From Clostridia bacterium (lineage in GTDB: Bacteria > Bacillota > Clostridia > Christensenellales > Borkfalkiaceae): a stretch of 57,963 bases of DNA. The stretch covers positions 1 to 57,963 of the forward strand of contig JAFTPU010000009.1 of the NCBI GenBank assembly GCA_017463105.1. The letters are read 5' to 3'. Shown here one piece after another: positions 36,091 to 43,898 of the stretch. Each line of letters begins with the position of its first letter. Positions within the stretch are counted from its first letter, which is position 1. Made by a program: the position numbers and the translations under genes. Under the pieces are notes generated by a model, which ran no database searches, was not told the DNA's origin, and saw nothing but the letters and a program-made list of their open reading frames with translations.

Positions 36091-37362
36091 ATGAAAACGG
36101 ATATAGTGATTGTCGGATCGGGTGCGGCGGGCTTATATTGCGCGCTGAATCTACCGAGGGAAAAAAAGATAACCGTCGTGACCAAAGATGTCGCCGAAAA
36201 CAGCGATTCCTTTCTCGCGCAGGGCGGGATCTGCGTACTGAAAAACGAGGAGGATTACGACTCCTTTTTCGAGGACACGCTGAAAGCGGGGCACTATGAA
36301 AACAGACGGGAGTCCGTCGATATTATGATCCGCTCGTCGCGCGAGACGATAGACGAGCTCGTCGGCTACGGCGTGCGTTTCGAGAAGAACGGCGAAGATT
36401 TCGCCTATACGAAAGAGGGGGCGCATTCGAAGCCGCGTATCCTCTTTCACGAGGACGAGACGGGCAAGGAGATCACCTCGCATTTGCTCGAGGCGGTCAA
36501 AAAACTCGGGAACGTAACGCTGATCGAGCGGTTTACGATGGTGGATATCGTCAGTCGCGACAACGTTTGTTACGGGATCGTCGGACGGGACGAGACGGGC
36601 GCGTATTCCTTTATCCAAGCGGATTACACGGTATTCGCCACGGGCGGGATCGGCGGGCTGTTCGAGCATTCGACGAACTATCCGCATTTGACGGGCGACG
36701 CGTTGGCGATATCGCTGGCGCACGGCGTGCGTTTGCAGAATATCGATTACATACAGATACATCCCACGACGCTGTATGAAACGGGCGGCGGACGGAAATT
36801 CCTCATTTCCGAATCGGTGCGCGGCGAAGGGGCGGTGCTTCTCAATTCGAAGGGCGAACGGTTCGTGGACGAGCTGTTGCCGCGCGACGTCGTGACGAAC
36901 GCGATCCTTGCCGAGATGAAAAAGGAGGGCTCGCGGCACGTGTGGTTGTCCTTGGCGGCGATCCCCGAGCACGAGATCAGGACGCATTTCCCGCATATCC
37001 TCGAACGCTGTTTGGAGGCGGGCTACGACGTGACGAAGGAAAGCATCCCCGTCGTGCCTTCCCAGCATTATTTTATGGGCGGAATCTACGTCGATTCGAA
37101 CAGTCATACCTCCATGGACAGACTTTATGCGGTCGGGGAAACGGCTTGCAACGGCGTGCACGGGAGAAACCGATTGGCAAGCAATTCGCTTTTGGAAAGT
37201 CTTGTCTTTGCGAAGCGTGCGGCGAGGCATATGTGCGAGGGGTATTCGAAAAACGCGGAGATCGACGTGACGGTCGACGGGAAAAAATATCAAGGTTGCG
37301 AAGAAAAATACAAATCGACGGTGTTGACGGCGATCGAAAAGGAGAAAAACAGTCATGAATAA
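36091..37362 (+). CDS. nadB: L-aspartate oxidase NadB
   Basis: A 423-residue flavoprotein oxidising aspartate to iminoaspartate for NadA. FAD binding starts DIVIVGSGAAGLYCAL, followed by SFLAQGGICVL. Substrate-site and FAD motifs are HPTTLYETGGGRKFLISESV with RGEGAVL, and GETACNGVHGRNRLASNSLL near the C-terminus. It lacks the ~100-residue C-terminal helical domain of E. coli NadB, as short clostridial forms do. It starts 9 bases after nadA and overlaps nadC by 8 bases. Confidence 0.95.
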   Translation: MKTDIVIVGSGAAGLYCALNLPREKKITVVTKDVAENSDSFLAQGGICVLKNEEDYDSFFEDTLKAGHYENRRESVDIMIRSSRETIDELVGYGVRFEKNGEDFAYTKEGAHSKPRILFHEDETGKEITSHLLEAVKKLGNVTLIERFTMVDIVSRDNVCYGIVGRDETGAYSFIQADYTVFATGGIGGLFEHSTNYPHLTGDALAISLAHGVRLQNIDYIQIHPTTLYETGGGRKFLISESVRGEGAVLLNSKGERFVDELLPRDVVTNAILAEMKKEGSRHVWLSLAAIPEHEIRTHFPHILERCLEAGYDVTKESIPVVPSQHYFMGGIYVDSNSHTSMDRLYAVGETACNGVHGRNRLASNSLLESLVFAKRAARHMCEGYSKNAEIDVTVDGKKYQGCEEKYKSTVLTAIEKEKNSHE

Positions 37363-38206
37363 CGTAACGATGCAATTGAACGCGGACGATCTGATCAGAA
37401 GCGCGTTGAAAGAGGATGTCACGAGCGAGGATATCAGCACCAATTCCGTAATGCGGGAATACCGTCTCGGCGAGGTGGAGCTCATTTGCAAGCAGGACGG
37501 CGTGCTTGCGGGGCTGGAGGTGTTTGCGCGAACGTTTAAATTGCTCGATGAAAAAACGGAGATCACCTTCTTTTTCAAGGACGGAGACGAGGTGAAAAAG
37601 GGAGACAAGGTGGGGCTTGTCCGCGGCGATATCCGCGTCCTCTTGTCGGGCGAGCGTACCGCGCTCAATTTCTTGCAGAGAATGAGCGGGATCGCCACGT
37701 ATACCCGTTCCATCGTCGAGCTGTTGAAAGGGAGCAAAACGAAGCTGCTCGATACGAGAAAGACCACGCCGAACATGCGCGTATTCGAGAAATACGCGGT
37801 GAAAGTGGGCGGCGGCTGTAATCACAGATACAATTTAAGCGACGGGATCTTGCTGAAGGATAATCATATCGGCGCGGCGGGCGGCGTAAAGGAAGCCGTG
37901 AGAATGGCGAAGGAATACGCGCCGTTCGTGAGAAAGATCGAGATCGAGGTGGAGGATCTCGATATGCTCAAAGAGGCGCTCGAGGCGGGCGCGGATATCG
38001 TCATGCTCGACAATATGAGCGTCGAGGATATGCGGAAAGCCGTCGAAATTACGGCGGGCAGGGCGGAAACGGAGTGCAGCGGTAACGTGACGAAAGAGAA
38101 CGTAGCGCGGCTCGTGGATATCGGAGTGGATTATATTTCCAGCGGAGCGTTGACCCATTCCGCGCCGATCCTCGATCTGTCGTTGAAAAATTTGCACGCG
38201 ATATAA
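37355..38206 (+). CDS. nadC: Nicotinate-nucleotide pyrophosphorylase NadC
   Basis: A 283-residue enzyme that turns quinolinate plus PRPP into nicotinate mononucleotide. The marks are ERTALNFLQRMSGIAT, DTRKTTPNMRVFEKYAV, GGGCNHRYNLSDGILLKDNHI and late VDYISSGALTHSA. The ATG lies within the end of nadB with GGAGAAA upstream, indicating coupled translation. Completes the de novo NAD route with NadA and NadB. Confidence 0.96.
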   Translation: MNNVTMQLNADDLIRSALKEDVTSEDISTNSVMREYRLGEVELICKQDGVLAGLEVFARTFKLLDEKTEITFFFKDGDEVKKGDKVGLVRGDIRVLLSGERTALNFLQRMSGIATYTRSIVELLKGSKTKLLDTRKTTPNMRVFEKYAVKVGGGCNHRYNLSDGILLKDNHIGAAGGVKEAVRMAKEYAPFVRKIEIEVEDLDMLKEALEAGADIVMLDNMSVEDMRKAVEITAGRAETECSGNVTKENVARLVDIGVDYISSGALTHSAPILDLSLKNLHAI

Positions 38207-38226
38207 TCGTTAAGAAGAGGGGAAAG

Positions 38227-38739
38227 ATGAAAGCAGAAAACAGGAGGAAGGAGATCGCGCAGTATCTTCTTTCCGAGCAGAAGCCCGTTTCGGGGGCGGA
38301 GTTATCCGCGAAATTTCACGTTTCGCGACAGATCATCGTGCAGGATATCGCCGTGATGAAGGCGGCGGGGTGCGATATAGTGTCCACGCATTACGGCTAC
38401 GTAATGCAGAAATCGCCCTTTGCGGAACGGGTGTTCAAGGTGCGGCATACCTCTAAGGAGACGGAGGACGAGCTGTCTCTGATCGTGTCGCTCGGCGGTA
38501 CGGTCGTGGACGTGCACGTTTGGCATAAGGTGTACGGGAAGATCGAAGCGAGACTGAACATTTCCTCGGCGTCGCACGTAAAGAAGTTTATGGAGGGCGT
38601 GCGGAGCGGAAAATCGTCCGAGCTTATGCACGTGACGGACGGGTATCATTATCATACCGTTCGAGCGGATAACGAAGAAACGCTGAACGGGATCGAAAGC
38701 GCGTTGCGCGGAAAAAATTATCTCGCCGCCGGCGAATGA
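38227..38739 (+). CDS. niaR: NiaR-type NAD-biosynthesis repressor
   Basis: A 170-residue regulator. The N-terminal ~60 residues are a winged helix (VSGAELSAKFHVSRQIIVQDIAVM), the C-terminal part is a 3H domain with histidines in VDVHVWHKVYG and DGYHYHTVRA, which bind metal and nicotinic acid in known members (YrxA/NiaR). It is the last gene of the nad operon and likely represses it when niacin is available, probably through the TTGACAGA repeat at 35098-35117. AGAGGGG precedes the ATG. Confidence 0.93.
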   Translation: MKAENRRKEIAQYLLSEQKPVSGAELSAKFHVSRQIIVQDIAVMKAAGCDIVSTHYGYVMQKSPFAERVFKVRHTSKETEDELSLIVSLGGTVVDVHVWHKVYGKIEARLNISSASHVKKFMEGVRSGKSSELMHVTDGYHYHTVRADNEETLNGIESALRGKNYLAAGE

Positions 38740-38774
38740 TCGGAAATAAAAAAAGCGCACCGTCAATAATATCA

Positions 38775-38806
38775 CCTCCAAAGTTTGTCTAACTTTTGGG
38801 GGGCAT
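38775..38806 (-). mobile_element. IS-end-like relic
   Basis: On the minus strand the stretch reads CCCCCCAAAAGTTAGACA followed by AACTTTGGAGGTGATATT. The CCCCAAAAGTTAGACA style resembles inner terminal inverted repeats of IS3-family (IS150-group) elements, with the ribosome-binding site of a transposase gene after it. No transposase frame follows, so at most an end survives. The same bases also form a hairpin that could end the niaR message. Confidence 0.35.
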
Positions 38807-38809
38807 AGC

Positions 38810-38856
38810 AAAAAACACCCGCAAAGGGGTGCTTTTTTCATGGTGGAGACAAAGGG
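38810..38856 (-). repeat. tRNA-tail repeat, detached copy (tRNA-Val)
   Basis: A 47-base copy identical to 38986-39032: the last 16 bases of tRNA-Val(CAC), including CCA, plus its terminator hairpin (CACCC/GGGGTG). It has no tRNA body and lies 176 bases from the intact gene. Confidence 0.9.
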
Positions 38857-38985
38857 TATCTGCCACGCAAGGCGGCAGGGCGTCGTCGCTCGCTGACCGT
38901 AGTGGATTTTCTAAGCCTTTCGTTTCTCGCTCCTCGCGTGAACCCCTGATAATACAGGACTTCCGCGAAACTCTTTTCCACCATA
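38857..38985 (-). repeat. Spacer of the tRNA-tail repeat
   Basis: The 129 bases between the two tRNA-Val tail copies. Read on the minus strand they contain GGTTCACGCGAGGAGCGA and GCGACGACGC, both also present (GGTTCGCGCGAGGAGCGA, GCGACGACGC) in the tRNA-Arg repeat at 5.58-5.61 kb. No gene is supported. Confidence 0.7.
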
Positions 38986-39032
38986 AAAAAACACCCGCAA
39001 AGGGGTGCTTTTTTCATGGTGGAGACAAAGGG
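38986..39032 (-). repeat. tRNA-tail repeat, native copy (tRNA-Val)
   Basis: The 47-base unit at its original place: tRNA-Val(CAC) 3' end followed by the terminator GCACCCC-TTTGC-GGGTGT and a T run on the minus strand. Confidence 0.9.
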
Positions 39033-39094
39033 ACTTGAACCCCTGACCTCTCGCATGTGAAGCGAGCGCTCTAACCAACTGAGACTATGCCTCC
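39017..39094 (-). tRNA. tRNA-Val(CAC), D arm with one extra base
   Basis: Minus-strand cloverleaf: acceptor GGAGGCA/TGTCTCC (one G-U), anticodon loop TTCACAT (CAC), T loop TTCAAGT and encoded CCA (39017-39019). The D arm reads TAGTCTCAGTTGGTTAGAGC, one base longer than the usual TAGCTCAG, leaving a bulged base in the D stem and giving 78 rather than 77 bases. It could be dispensable, because tRNA-Val(UAC) is present at 909-984. Confidence 0.85.
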
Positions 39095-39241
39095 GTTTCA
39101 AACTATGCCTATTATAGCACCCCGCACGGTAAATGTCAATCGCTTTTTATCCTCATTTTTAAAAATTTTATAAAATTCCCGCAACCGCCGCTTATTCAAG
39201 CGTTTTCGACGAAATCCCGTCCTTCGGCGCGTTTTTTCCGC

Positions 39242-39270
39242 GTATAAAAATTTTTCGCTCGGCGCATACT
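39242..39270 (+). promoter_or_regulatory. Candidate forespore-sigma promoter of sigG
   Basis: GTATA (39242-39246), 18 bases and CATACT (39265-39270), followed by CA. This resembles the sigma-F/sigma-G type (GNATA, ~18 bases, CATANTA) rather than a vegetative promoter and lies about 45 bases upstream of the sigG ATG. Confidence 0.55.
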
Positions 39271-39317
39271 CAATCCGTACCTGCCCCTACCATACATACT
39301 CGAAAGGAGGTTCTTGT

Positions 39318-40085
39318 ATGCAGAAAGTGGAAATTTGCGGTGTGGATACGTCGGGGCTGCCTCGGCTTTCCGCGAAGGAAAACGAGGAGCTGATGAAACG
39401 GCTTAAAAACGGTGATAAAAAAGCGCGCGACGAATTTATCGTTGGCAATATGCGCCTCGTTTTATCCCTCGTGAAGCGTTTCCGTATCAAAAATTTGGGC
39501 GCGGACGACGTGTTTCAGGCAGGGTGCGTGGGATTGATCAAAGCTATCGACGGATTCGATATGAGCGTGGGCGTGAAATTTTCGACCTACGCCGTACCGA
39601 TGATCGTCGGCGAGATCAAACGGTATCTGCGCGACGGCAATTCTCTGCGCGTTTCCCGTTCGATACGCGATATGGCGTATCGGGCTCTGAAGGCGCGGGA
39701 AGCGATCGAGGAACGGGACGAGGAAGCGACGATCGCAAAGATCGCCGAAGAAATGAAGGTCGCGGAGCGAGAGGTCGTTTATGCGCTGGACGCGATCTCC
39801 GATCCCGTTTCCATTTACGAGCCCGTTTACAACAAGGCGGGGGATACGTTGCTGTTGATGGACCAGCTCTGCGACGAAAAGAACACGGACGAGATCTGGA
39901 CGGAGCACGTCGCTTTGGGCGAGGCGATCGGCAAGCTGGGCGAGCGGGAACGCAAAATTTTATTTTTGAGATATTACGAAGGGAAAACGCAGACGGAGAT
40001 CTCGCAGGAGGTGGGGATCTCGCAAGCGCAGGTCTCCCGACTTGAAAAGAACGCCTTGAACAATATCAGACGGAATATTTCTTAA
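39318..40085 (+). CDS. sigG: Sporulation sigma factor SigG
   Basis: A 255-residue sigma-70-family factor. The N-terminal KVEICGVDTSGLP is the near-invariant start of sigma-G. Region 2 is seen in FQAGCVGLIKAIDGFDMSVGVKFSTYAVP, region 3 in LRVSRSIRDMAYRAL, and region 4 in REILFLRYYEGKTQTEISQEVGISQAQVSR-like sequence near residues 210-245. Family knowledge: sigma-G drives late forespore genes. The ATG has AAAGGAGG 7 bases upstream. Close to a YlmC-like gene, as in the B. subtilis sigG-ylmA-ylmC neighbourhood. This is the best single sign that the organism descends from spore formers. Confidence 0.96.
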   Translation: MQKVEICGVDTSGLPRLSAKENEELMKRLKNGDKKARDEFIVGNMRLVLSLVKRFRIKNLGADDVFQAGCVGLIKAIDGFDMSVGVKFSTYAVPMIVGEIKRYLRDGNSLRVSRSIRDMAYRALKAREAIEERDEEATIAKIAEEMKVAEREVVYALDAISDPVSIYEPVYNKAGDTLLLMDQLCDEKNTDEIWTEHVALGEAIGKLGERERKILFLRYYEGKTQTEISQEVGISQAQVSRLEKNALNNIRRNIS

Positions 40086-40091
40086 AAAGCA

Positions 40092-40118
40092 CAAGCGGAC
40101 ACAAATTGTGTCCGCTTG
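40092..40118. terminator. Hairpin after sigG
   Basis: CAAGCGGACACAA (40092-40104) pairs with TTGTGTCCGCTTG (40106-40118). The stem is perfect but no T run follows, so it may be a weak terminator or a stability element. Confidence 0.6.
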
Positions 40119-40161
40119 AAATTTACTTAAAGTTATTTTTTACTGTGGCAATAATTTTTTT

Positions 40162-40401
40162 CTAGTGGACTTTGTTGACACGAAACGGTATAGTTGCCGT
40201 GCCGTCATCGCAAAAATCGTATTGACTGAAATAGACCTTGTAAATACATTCCTCTACTTTTTGGGTTAATATCTCGTCGCCGTTATTTTGTTCCAAATAA
40301 TCGTTGTGCAAGTCCTCGCGGTAATTAGACAATGCGGGGATCAAGTGGTTTAACAAGCCGCTGAGATTTGCTTCTTCATTTTTAATAAACCCGAAGCCCA
40401 A
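40162..40401 (-). pseudogene. Fragment of an unknown protein
   Basis: An open minus-strand frame encoding FGFIKNEEANLSGLLNHLIP and ending VNKVH. The open region extends to about 40447, but it has no ATG or ribosome-binding site; only an internal TTG could start it. AT-rich like the following small gene, it resembles a decayed C-terminal piece. Family not recognised. Confidence 0.4.
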
Positions 40402-40482
40402 TAGCCCCGCCGTTGATTTTGGAAAAATGCGTGGAAAAGTAAAAAATCAAAGAGTGCACTTTATTAAAAAGGAGAAAAAGTA

Positions 40483-40773
40483 ATGATAGAAGCAAGATTT
40501 ACAAGCGAAATGAGGAATATATTGAAAAAACTGAAGGGCGCAGAATTTATTTGTTATTCGGCATCGGAAATTTATGCGGGCGAAACGATTTACGACGGAG
40601 TAATATATATACGGGCGAATAATATTTCGATAAAAGTTTCCAATGAAGAAATGCAAATACCTTGGTTTAAGCATAAGGATTTGAGCTCCGTAGAAAATAT
40701 TTTTGCATTAGAAGATTGGAACAACGGTGGCGAATGGGAAGTAAGCGTAGACCGAAAGGTGATTAGCTTATAA
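40483..40773 (+). CDS. Small hypothetical protein
   Basis: A 96-residue soluble protein with AAGGAG 8 bases before its ATG. It starts MIEARFTSEMRNILKKL and ends WEVSVDRKVISL. It is much more AT-rich than sigG and ylmC beside it. The fold looks like a short helix followed by beta strands (VIYIRANNISIKVSNEE). I do not recognise the family; small proteins of this kind are common among immunity or mobile accessory genes, but no toxin is next to it. Confidence 0.75.
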   Translation: MIEARFTSEMRNILKKLKGAEFICYSASEIYAGETIYDGVIYIRANNISIKVSNEEMQIPWFKHKDLSSVENIFALEDWNNGGEWEVSVDRKVISL

Positions 40774-40845
40774 ACCAAACGGACGCGAAACTTTTTCGCG
40801 CCCGCCGCATATACTGATAATACAACGGTTAAGGCGGTGCACGTT

Positions 40846-41166
40846 ATGGAATTGACGTTTTCGGAACTCCGTGCAAAAGAGGTGGTAAATACGCAGGACG
40901 GCAGAAAGCTGGGTAAGGTGTGCGATATCGTGCTTTGCTACCCCGACAACAGGTGGCTCGGTATCGTCGCGCCCAACGGCAAGGCGTTCGGCTTCAAAAA
41001 GAACGGACTCTTTATCGAGCTGAAAAATATCGTCAAGATCGGCGAGGACGTTATCCTTGTCAACGTGGGCTTGCCCGCCAAGAAAGGCGGAAAATGTCCC
41101 CCGCCGCCCCCGCCGCCCTCGCACTGCGGCTTTAACGATCGCAGAAGCTATGAAGAATACGAATAG
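40846..41166 (+). CDS. YlmC/YmxH-family PRC-barrel protein
   Basis: A 106-residue protein with a PRC-barrel domain: FSELRAKEVVNTQDGRKLG, then VCDIVLCYPDNRWLGI and IVKIGEDVILVNV. This is the YlmC/YmxH family, linked with sporulation genes in Bacillus and Clostridia. The C-terminal tail KCPPPPPPPSHCGF is an unusual proline run. The longer GTG-start form is rejected: AAGGCGG is well spaced from the ATG at 40846. Function within sporulation is not known. Confidence 0.85.
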   Translation: MELTFSELRAKEVVNTQDGRKLGKVCDIVLCYPDNRWLGIVAPNGKAFGFKKNGLFIELKNIVKIGEDVILVNVGLPAKKGGKCPPPPPPPSHCGFNDRRSYEEYE

Positions 41167-41170
41167 CGGA

Positions 41171-41200
41171 AAGCGGAACGCGTGTTGCGTTCCGCTTTTT
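41171..41200 (+). terminator. Terminator after ylmC-like gene
   Basis: AAGCGGAACGC (41171-41181) pairs with GCGTTCCGCTT (41187-41197) and is followed by TTT. Confidence 0.88.
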
Positions 41201-41211
41201 CACGCCACGGC

Positions 41212-41240
41212 TTGACAAATTTCCGTGCATATGGTATACT
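41212..41240 (+). promoter_or_regulatory. Promoter of the two-component operon
   Basis: TTGACA (41212-41217), 17 bases and TATACT (41235-41240). A leader of about 145 bases follows, with no regulatory RNA I recognise. Confidence 0.88.
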
Positions 41241-41392
41241 GAAAACGAAAAGCGCGTCCAATGCGACGTCGGAAAAGACGAAAAATATATTTTTTCACCA
41301 AGATTTCACTTGCCCTTGTTGTAGGTTTAACATTTTTGGGGTATAAGTAATATGGATAACGAAATTTTACTTTTTTGAGAGGTTTTACCATT

Positions 41393-42058
41393 ATGAAGAT
41401 TCTGATTGTAGACGATGAGGAAATGATCCGCGGGGTCTTGCGCGAATACGTGGAATTCGAAGGAAACGAAGCGTACGAAGCGGCGGACGGTATGGAGGCG
41501 GTGAAAATGTGCCGCGAGGGGGATTACGATCTTATTCTAATGGACGTTATGATGCCGCACCTCGACGGTTTTTCCGCGGTAAAGGAGATCAAAAAATCGA
41601 AGGATATTCCCGTGATCATGCTTTCCGCCCGCGGGGAGGAATACGATAAGCTGTTCGCGTTCGAGATCGGCGTGGACGATTACGTGACGAAACCCTTCTC
41701 GCCCAAGGAAGTGATGGCGCGTATCAACGCCGTGACGAAACGCCGTATGCAGAAAAACGTAGGGAACGAAATTTTGAAATTCGAGGGGCTCGAGATCGAT
41801 ATGGCGGGCAGAAACGTGTACGTGGACGGCGCGAAAGCGGAGCTGACTCCGAAAGAATACGAGCTTTTATTCTATCTCGTGCGCAATAAGGGGATCGCTT
41901 TAACGCGGGAGAAGCTTCTTTACGACGTGTGGGGCTTCGATTTTTACGGCGACGACCGCACGGTGGACACGCATATCAAAATGCTGCGCGGCAATCTCAA
42001 GGACTACCGCAAATTTATCGTGACCTTGCGCGGGCTGGGGTATAAATTCGAGGCGTAA
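41393..42058 (+). CDS. OmpR/PhoB-family response regulator
   Basis: A 221-residue DNA-binding response regulator. The receiver domain (1-120) has the acidic pocket VDDEE and the phospho-acceptor Asp51 in LILMDVMMP, with Lys in DYVTKPFS. The winged-helix domain (125-221) has LTPKEYELLFYLVRNKG and RTVDTHIKMLRGNL. I chose the ATG at 41393 because GAGAGG precedes it and MKILIVDDEE is the typical start; a longer form is possible but unlikely. It is 2 bases upstream of its kinase. Confidence 0.95.
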   Translation: MKILIVDDEEMIRGVLREYVEFEGNEAYEAADGMEAVKMCREGDYDLILMDVMMPHLDGFSAVKEIKKSKDIPVIMLSARGEEYDKLFAFEIGVDDYVTKPFSPKEVMARINAVTKRRMQKNVGNEILKFEGLEIDMAGRNVYVDGAKAELTPKEYELLFYLVRNKGIALTREKLLYDVWGFDFYGDDRTVDTHIKMLRGNLKDYRKFIVTLRGLGYKFEA

Positions 42059-42060
42059 GA

Positions 42061-43590
42061 ATGTCGAAAGCGAAACGGGACAAGGCGGCGAAGCCGTCCA
42101 AAAACGCAAGCATCAGGCGGAGCTATCGCAGTAAGCAGAGAAGCACGAGCATCTATTTTCTGCTGTGGGCGGTGTTTGCCGCCTTTTCTTTGTTGATCGT
42201 TTTGCTGTTCGGATTTATGGAGCGGGTGCTGATAACGCAAACGTACAAGCAGGAGGCGGCGATCGAGCTCAATGAAAAGGGCGATCGGATCGAAAGAATG
42301 ATCGGAAACGCCTTCGAAAACGGTTTGCCGCCCGAATACAGGGGGAGTTTGAGCACTTATATAAGAACGCTTTCGTCGGCGAACGGCGTCGATATATTCA
42401 TTCTCTCCGCAGAAGGCGAGGTGATCGCGCCGCAGGTCCCGACGATCGGCGGGGACGACGAAATGGCGGGACTGTTCGACTTCGGCGATCGGATACGAGT
42501 GCTTCTTGCGGCGCTGGAGGAAAAACAATCCTCGACCGTGATCTACGAGGGTGAGGGCGAATACGTATACGGTGCGGAAATGCGCGTATACGGTCAGGAT
42601 ATGTATCTGTACGTGAGCAAATCGCTCGATCTGATGGTAGCTGCCTCCGAGCAGATGGGTTCGCGTATGGTGGTCGTGGCGATCTTCATTTTCATCCTTG
42701 CGTTCGCGGTGTCGAGCGCGGTGTCGGGCTGGCTGGCGCGGCCCATTACGGAAATGACGAAAAAGGCGGAGCTATTGGCGCGCGGGGATTTTGCGGTCGA
42801 TTTTCACGGCAACGATTACGGGCAGGAAATGGTCGCGCTTGCGGATACGCTGAACTATGCGCGGGACGAATTGTCGAAAACGGACAGAATGCAGAAAGAA
42901 CTGATCGCGAACGTTTCCCACGATTTCAAAACGCCGCTGACGATGATCAAGGCGTACGCGTCTATGATCGTCGAGATCTCGGGGGACGTGCCCGAAAAAC
43001 GCAACAAGCACGCGCAGGTCATCATCGACGAGGCGGACAGGCTCGCCTCGCTCGTCGGGGATATGTTGGAGTTGTCGAAAATGCAATCGGGGATCGCCGA
43101 GCTGAAGAACGAAACGTTCGATATGTCGGCGTATCTCCACGAGATCATCGGTCGGTTCGATTATCTGAAAGAAACGCAGGGCTATACGTTCGAGGTGGAC
43201 GTGGAGGACGGACTTTATACTGCGGGCGACGAGCTGAAGCTGGGGCAGGTTTTGTATAATTTGATCGGAAACGCGGTCAATTATACGGGCGAGGACAAGC
43301 AGGTGCGCATATCGCTCAAGCGTACGGGCGAAAGGATATTCCGCTTTGCCGTAACGGATACGGGAGCGGGAATCAAGCCCGAGGAATTGCCTACGATCTG
43401 GGACAGATACTACCGATCGAGCGACGCACACAAGCGACCCGTGAAGGGCACGGGCTTGGGACTTTCGATCGTGAAAACGGTGCTGGAACGCCATTGCTTC
43501 GTGTTCGGCGTGAACAGCGAAGTGGGCAAGGGCAGCACTTTCTACGTGGATTTTCCGCTGTCGGAGGAACAAACGAACGGTGATCAATAA
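42061..43590 (+). CDS. Membrane sensor histidine kinase
   Basis: A 509-residue kinase. A basic, lysine-rich N-terminus (1-30) precedes transmembrane segment 1 (about 36-58), an extracellular sensor of ~140 residues, transmembrane segment 2 (about 203-225) and a HAMP domain (WLARPITEMTKKAELLA). His287 in NVSHDFKTPL is the phospho-acceptor. ATP-binding boxes are NLIGNAVNY, DTGAGI and GTGLGLSIV. It pairs with the regulator just upstream. The signal sensed is unknown. Confidence 0.95.
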   Translation: MSKAKRDKAAKPSKNASIRRSYRSKQRSTSIYFLLWAVFAAFSLLIVLLFGFMERVLITQTYKQEAAIELNEKGDRIERMIGNAFENGLPPEYRGSLSTYIRTLSSANGVDIFILSAEGEVIAPQVPTIGGDDEMAGLFDFGDRIRVLLAALEEKQSSTVIYEGEGEYVYGAEMRVYGQDMYLYVSKSLDLMVAASEQMGSRMVVVAIFIFILAFAVSSAVSGWLARPITEMTKKAELLARGDFAVDFHGNDYGQEMVALADTLNYARDELSKTDRMQKELIANVSHDFKTPLTMIKAYASMIVEISGDVPEKRNKHAQVIIDEADRLASLVGDMLELSKMQSGIAELKNETFDMSAYLHEIIGRFDYLKETQGYTFEVDVEDGLYTAGDELKLGQVLYNLIGNAVNYTGEDKQVRISLKRTGERIFRFAVTDTGAGIKPEELPTIWDRYYRSSDAHKRPVKGTGLGLSIVKTVLERHCFVFGVNSEVGKGSTFYVDFPLSEEQTNGDQ

Positions 43591-43608
43591 AAATTTTGCT
43601 TCGTTTGC

Positions 43609-43637
43609 TTGACAAGTCGATCGTGCACGTGTATAAT
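43609..43637 (+). promoter_or_regulatory. Promoter of ribU
   Basis: TTGACA (43609-43614), 17 bases and TATAAT (43632-43637), a full consensus, immediately upstream of the FMN riboswitch. Confidence 0.92.
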
Positions 43638-43651
43638 AGATAAAAATCGAT

Positions 43652-43770
43652 ATTCTTTGGGGCGGGGTGAAATTCCCCATCGGCAGTAGAGTCTGCGAAG
43701 GAAACGCTTGCGTTTCCCCGAATCGGTGAAATTCCGATACCGACGGTTACAGTCCGGATGTGAAAAGAAT
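43652..43770 (+). ncRNA. FMN riboswitch (RFN element)
   Basis: The conserved parts are all present: closing stem ATTCTTT (43652-43658) with AAAGAAT (43764-43770), GGGGCGGGGTGAAATTCCCC, CGGCAGTA, GTGAAATTCCGATACCGAC and ACAGTCCGGATG. It binds FMN and here regulates the riboflavin transporter gene ribU through the terminator at 43861. Confidence 0.97.
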
Positions 43771-43860
43771 GGAAGAAACGACGTATATGCGTCGCAATAC
43801 TGCGTTACGCTTGCGCGCCTTGTCTTGCTCGTATCTCCGTCGTTTTGAAACAGAACGCTA

Positions 43861-43886
43861 CGCCCCGCTTTGCGGGGCGTTTTTTT
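43861..43886 (+). terminator. Riboswitch-controlled terminator
   Basis: CGCCCCGC (43861-43868) pairs with GCGGGGCG (43872-43879), followed by seven or more T. Its place between the FMN aptamer and the ribU start marks it as the expression platform. Confidence 0.92.
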
Positions 43887-43898
43887 ATGAGGTAGGAT

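Noticed and set aside
36151-37776. 541-residue minus-strand open frame opposite nadB/nadC
   Set aside because: Shadow frame; the plus-strand genes have complete family motifs.
38796-39101. Frames in both directions over the tRNA-Val repeat
   Set aside because: They overlap a tRNA, two terminators and a repeat and resemble no protein.
41241-41392. Possible riboswitch in the leader of the two-component operon
   Set aside because: No conserved motif of a known class and no terminator before the gene.
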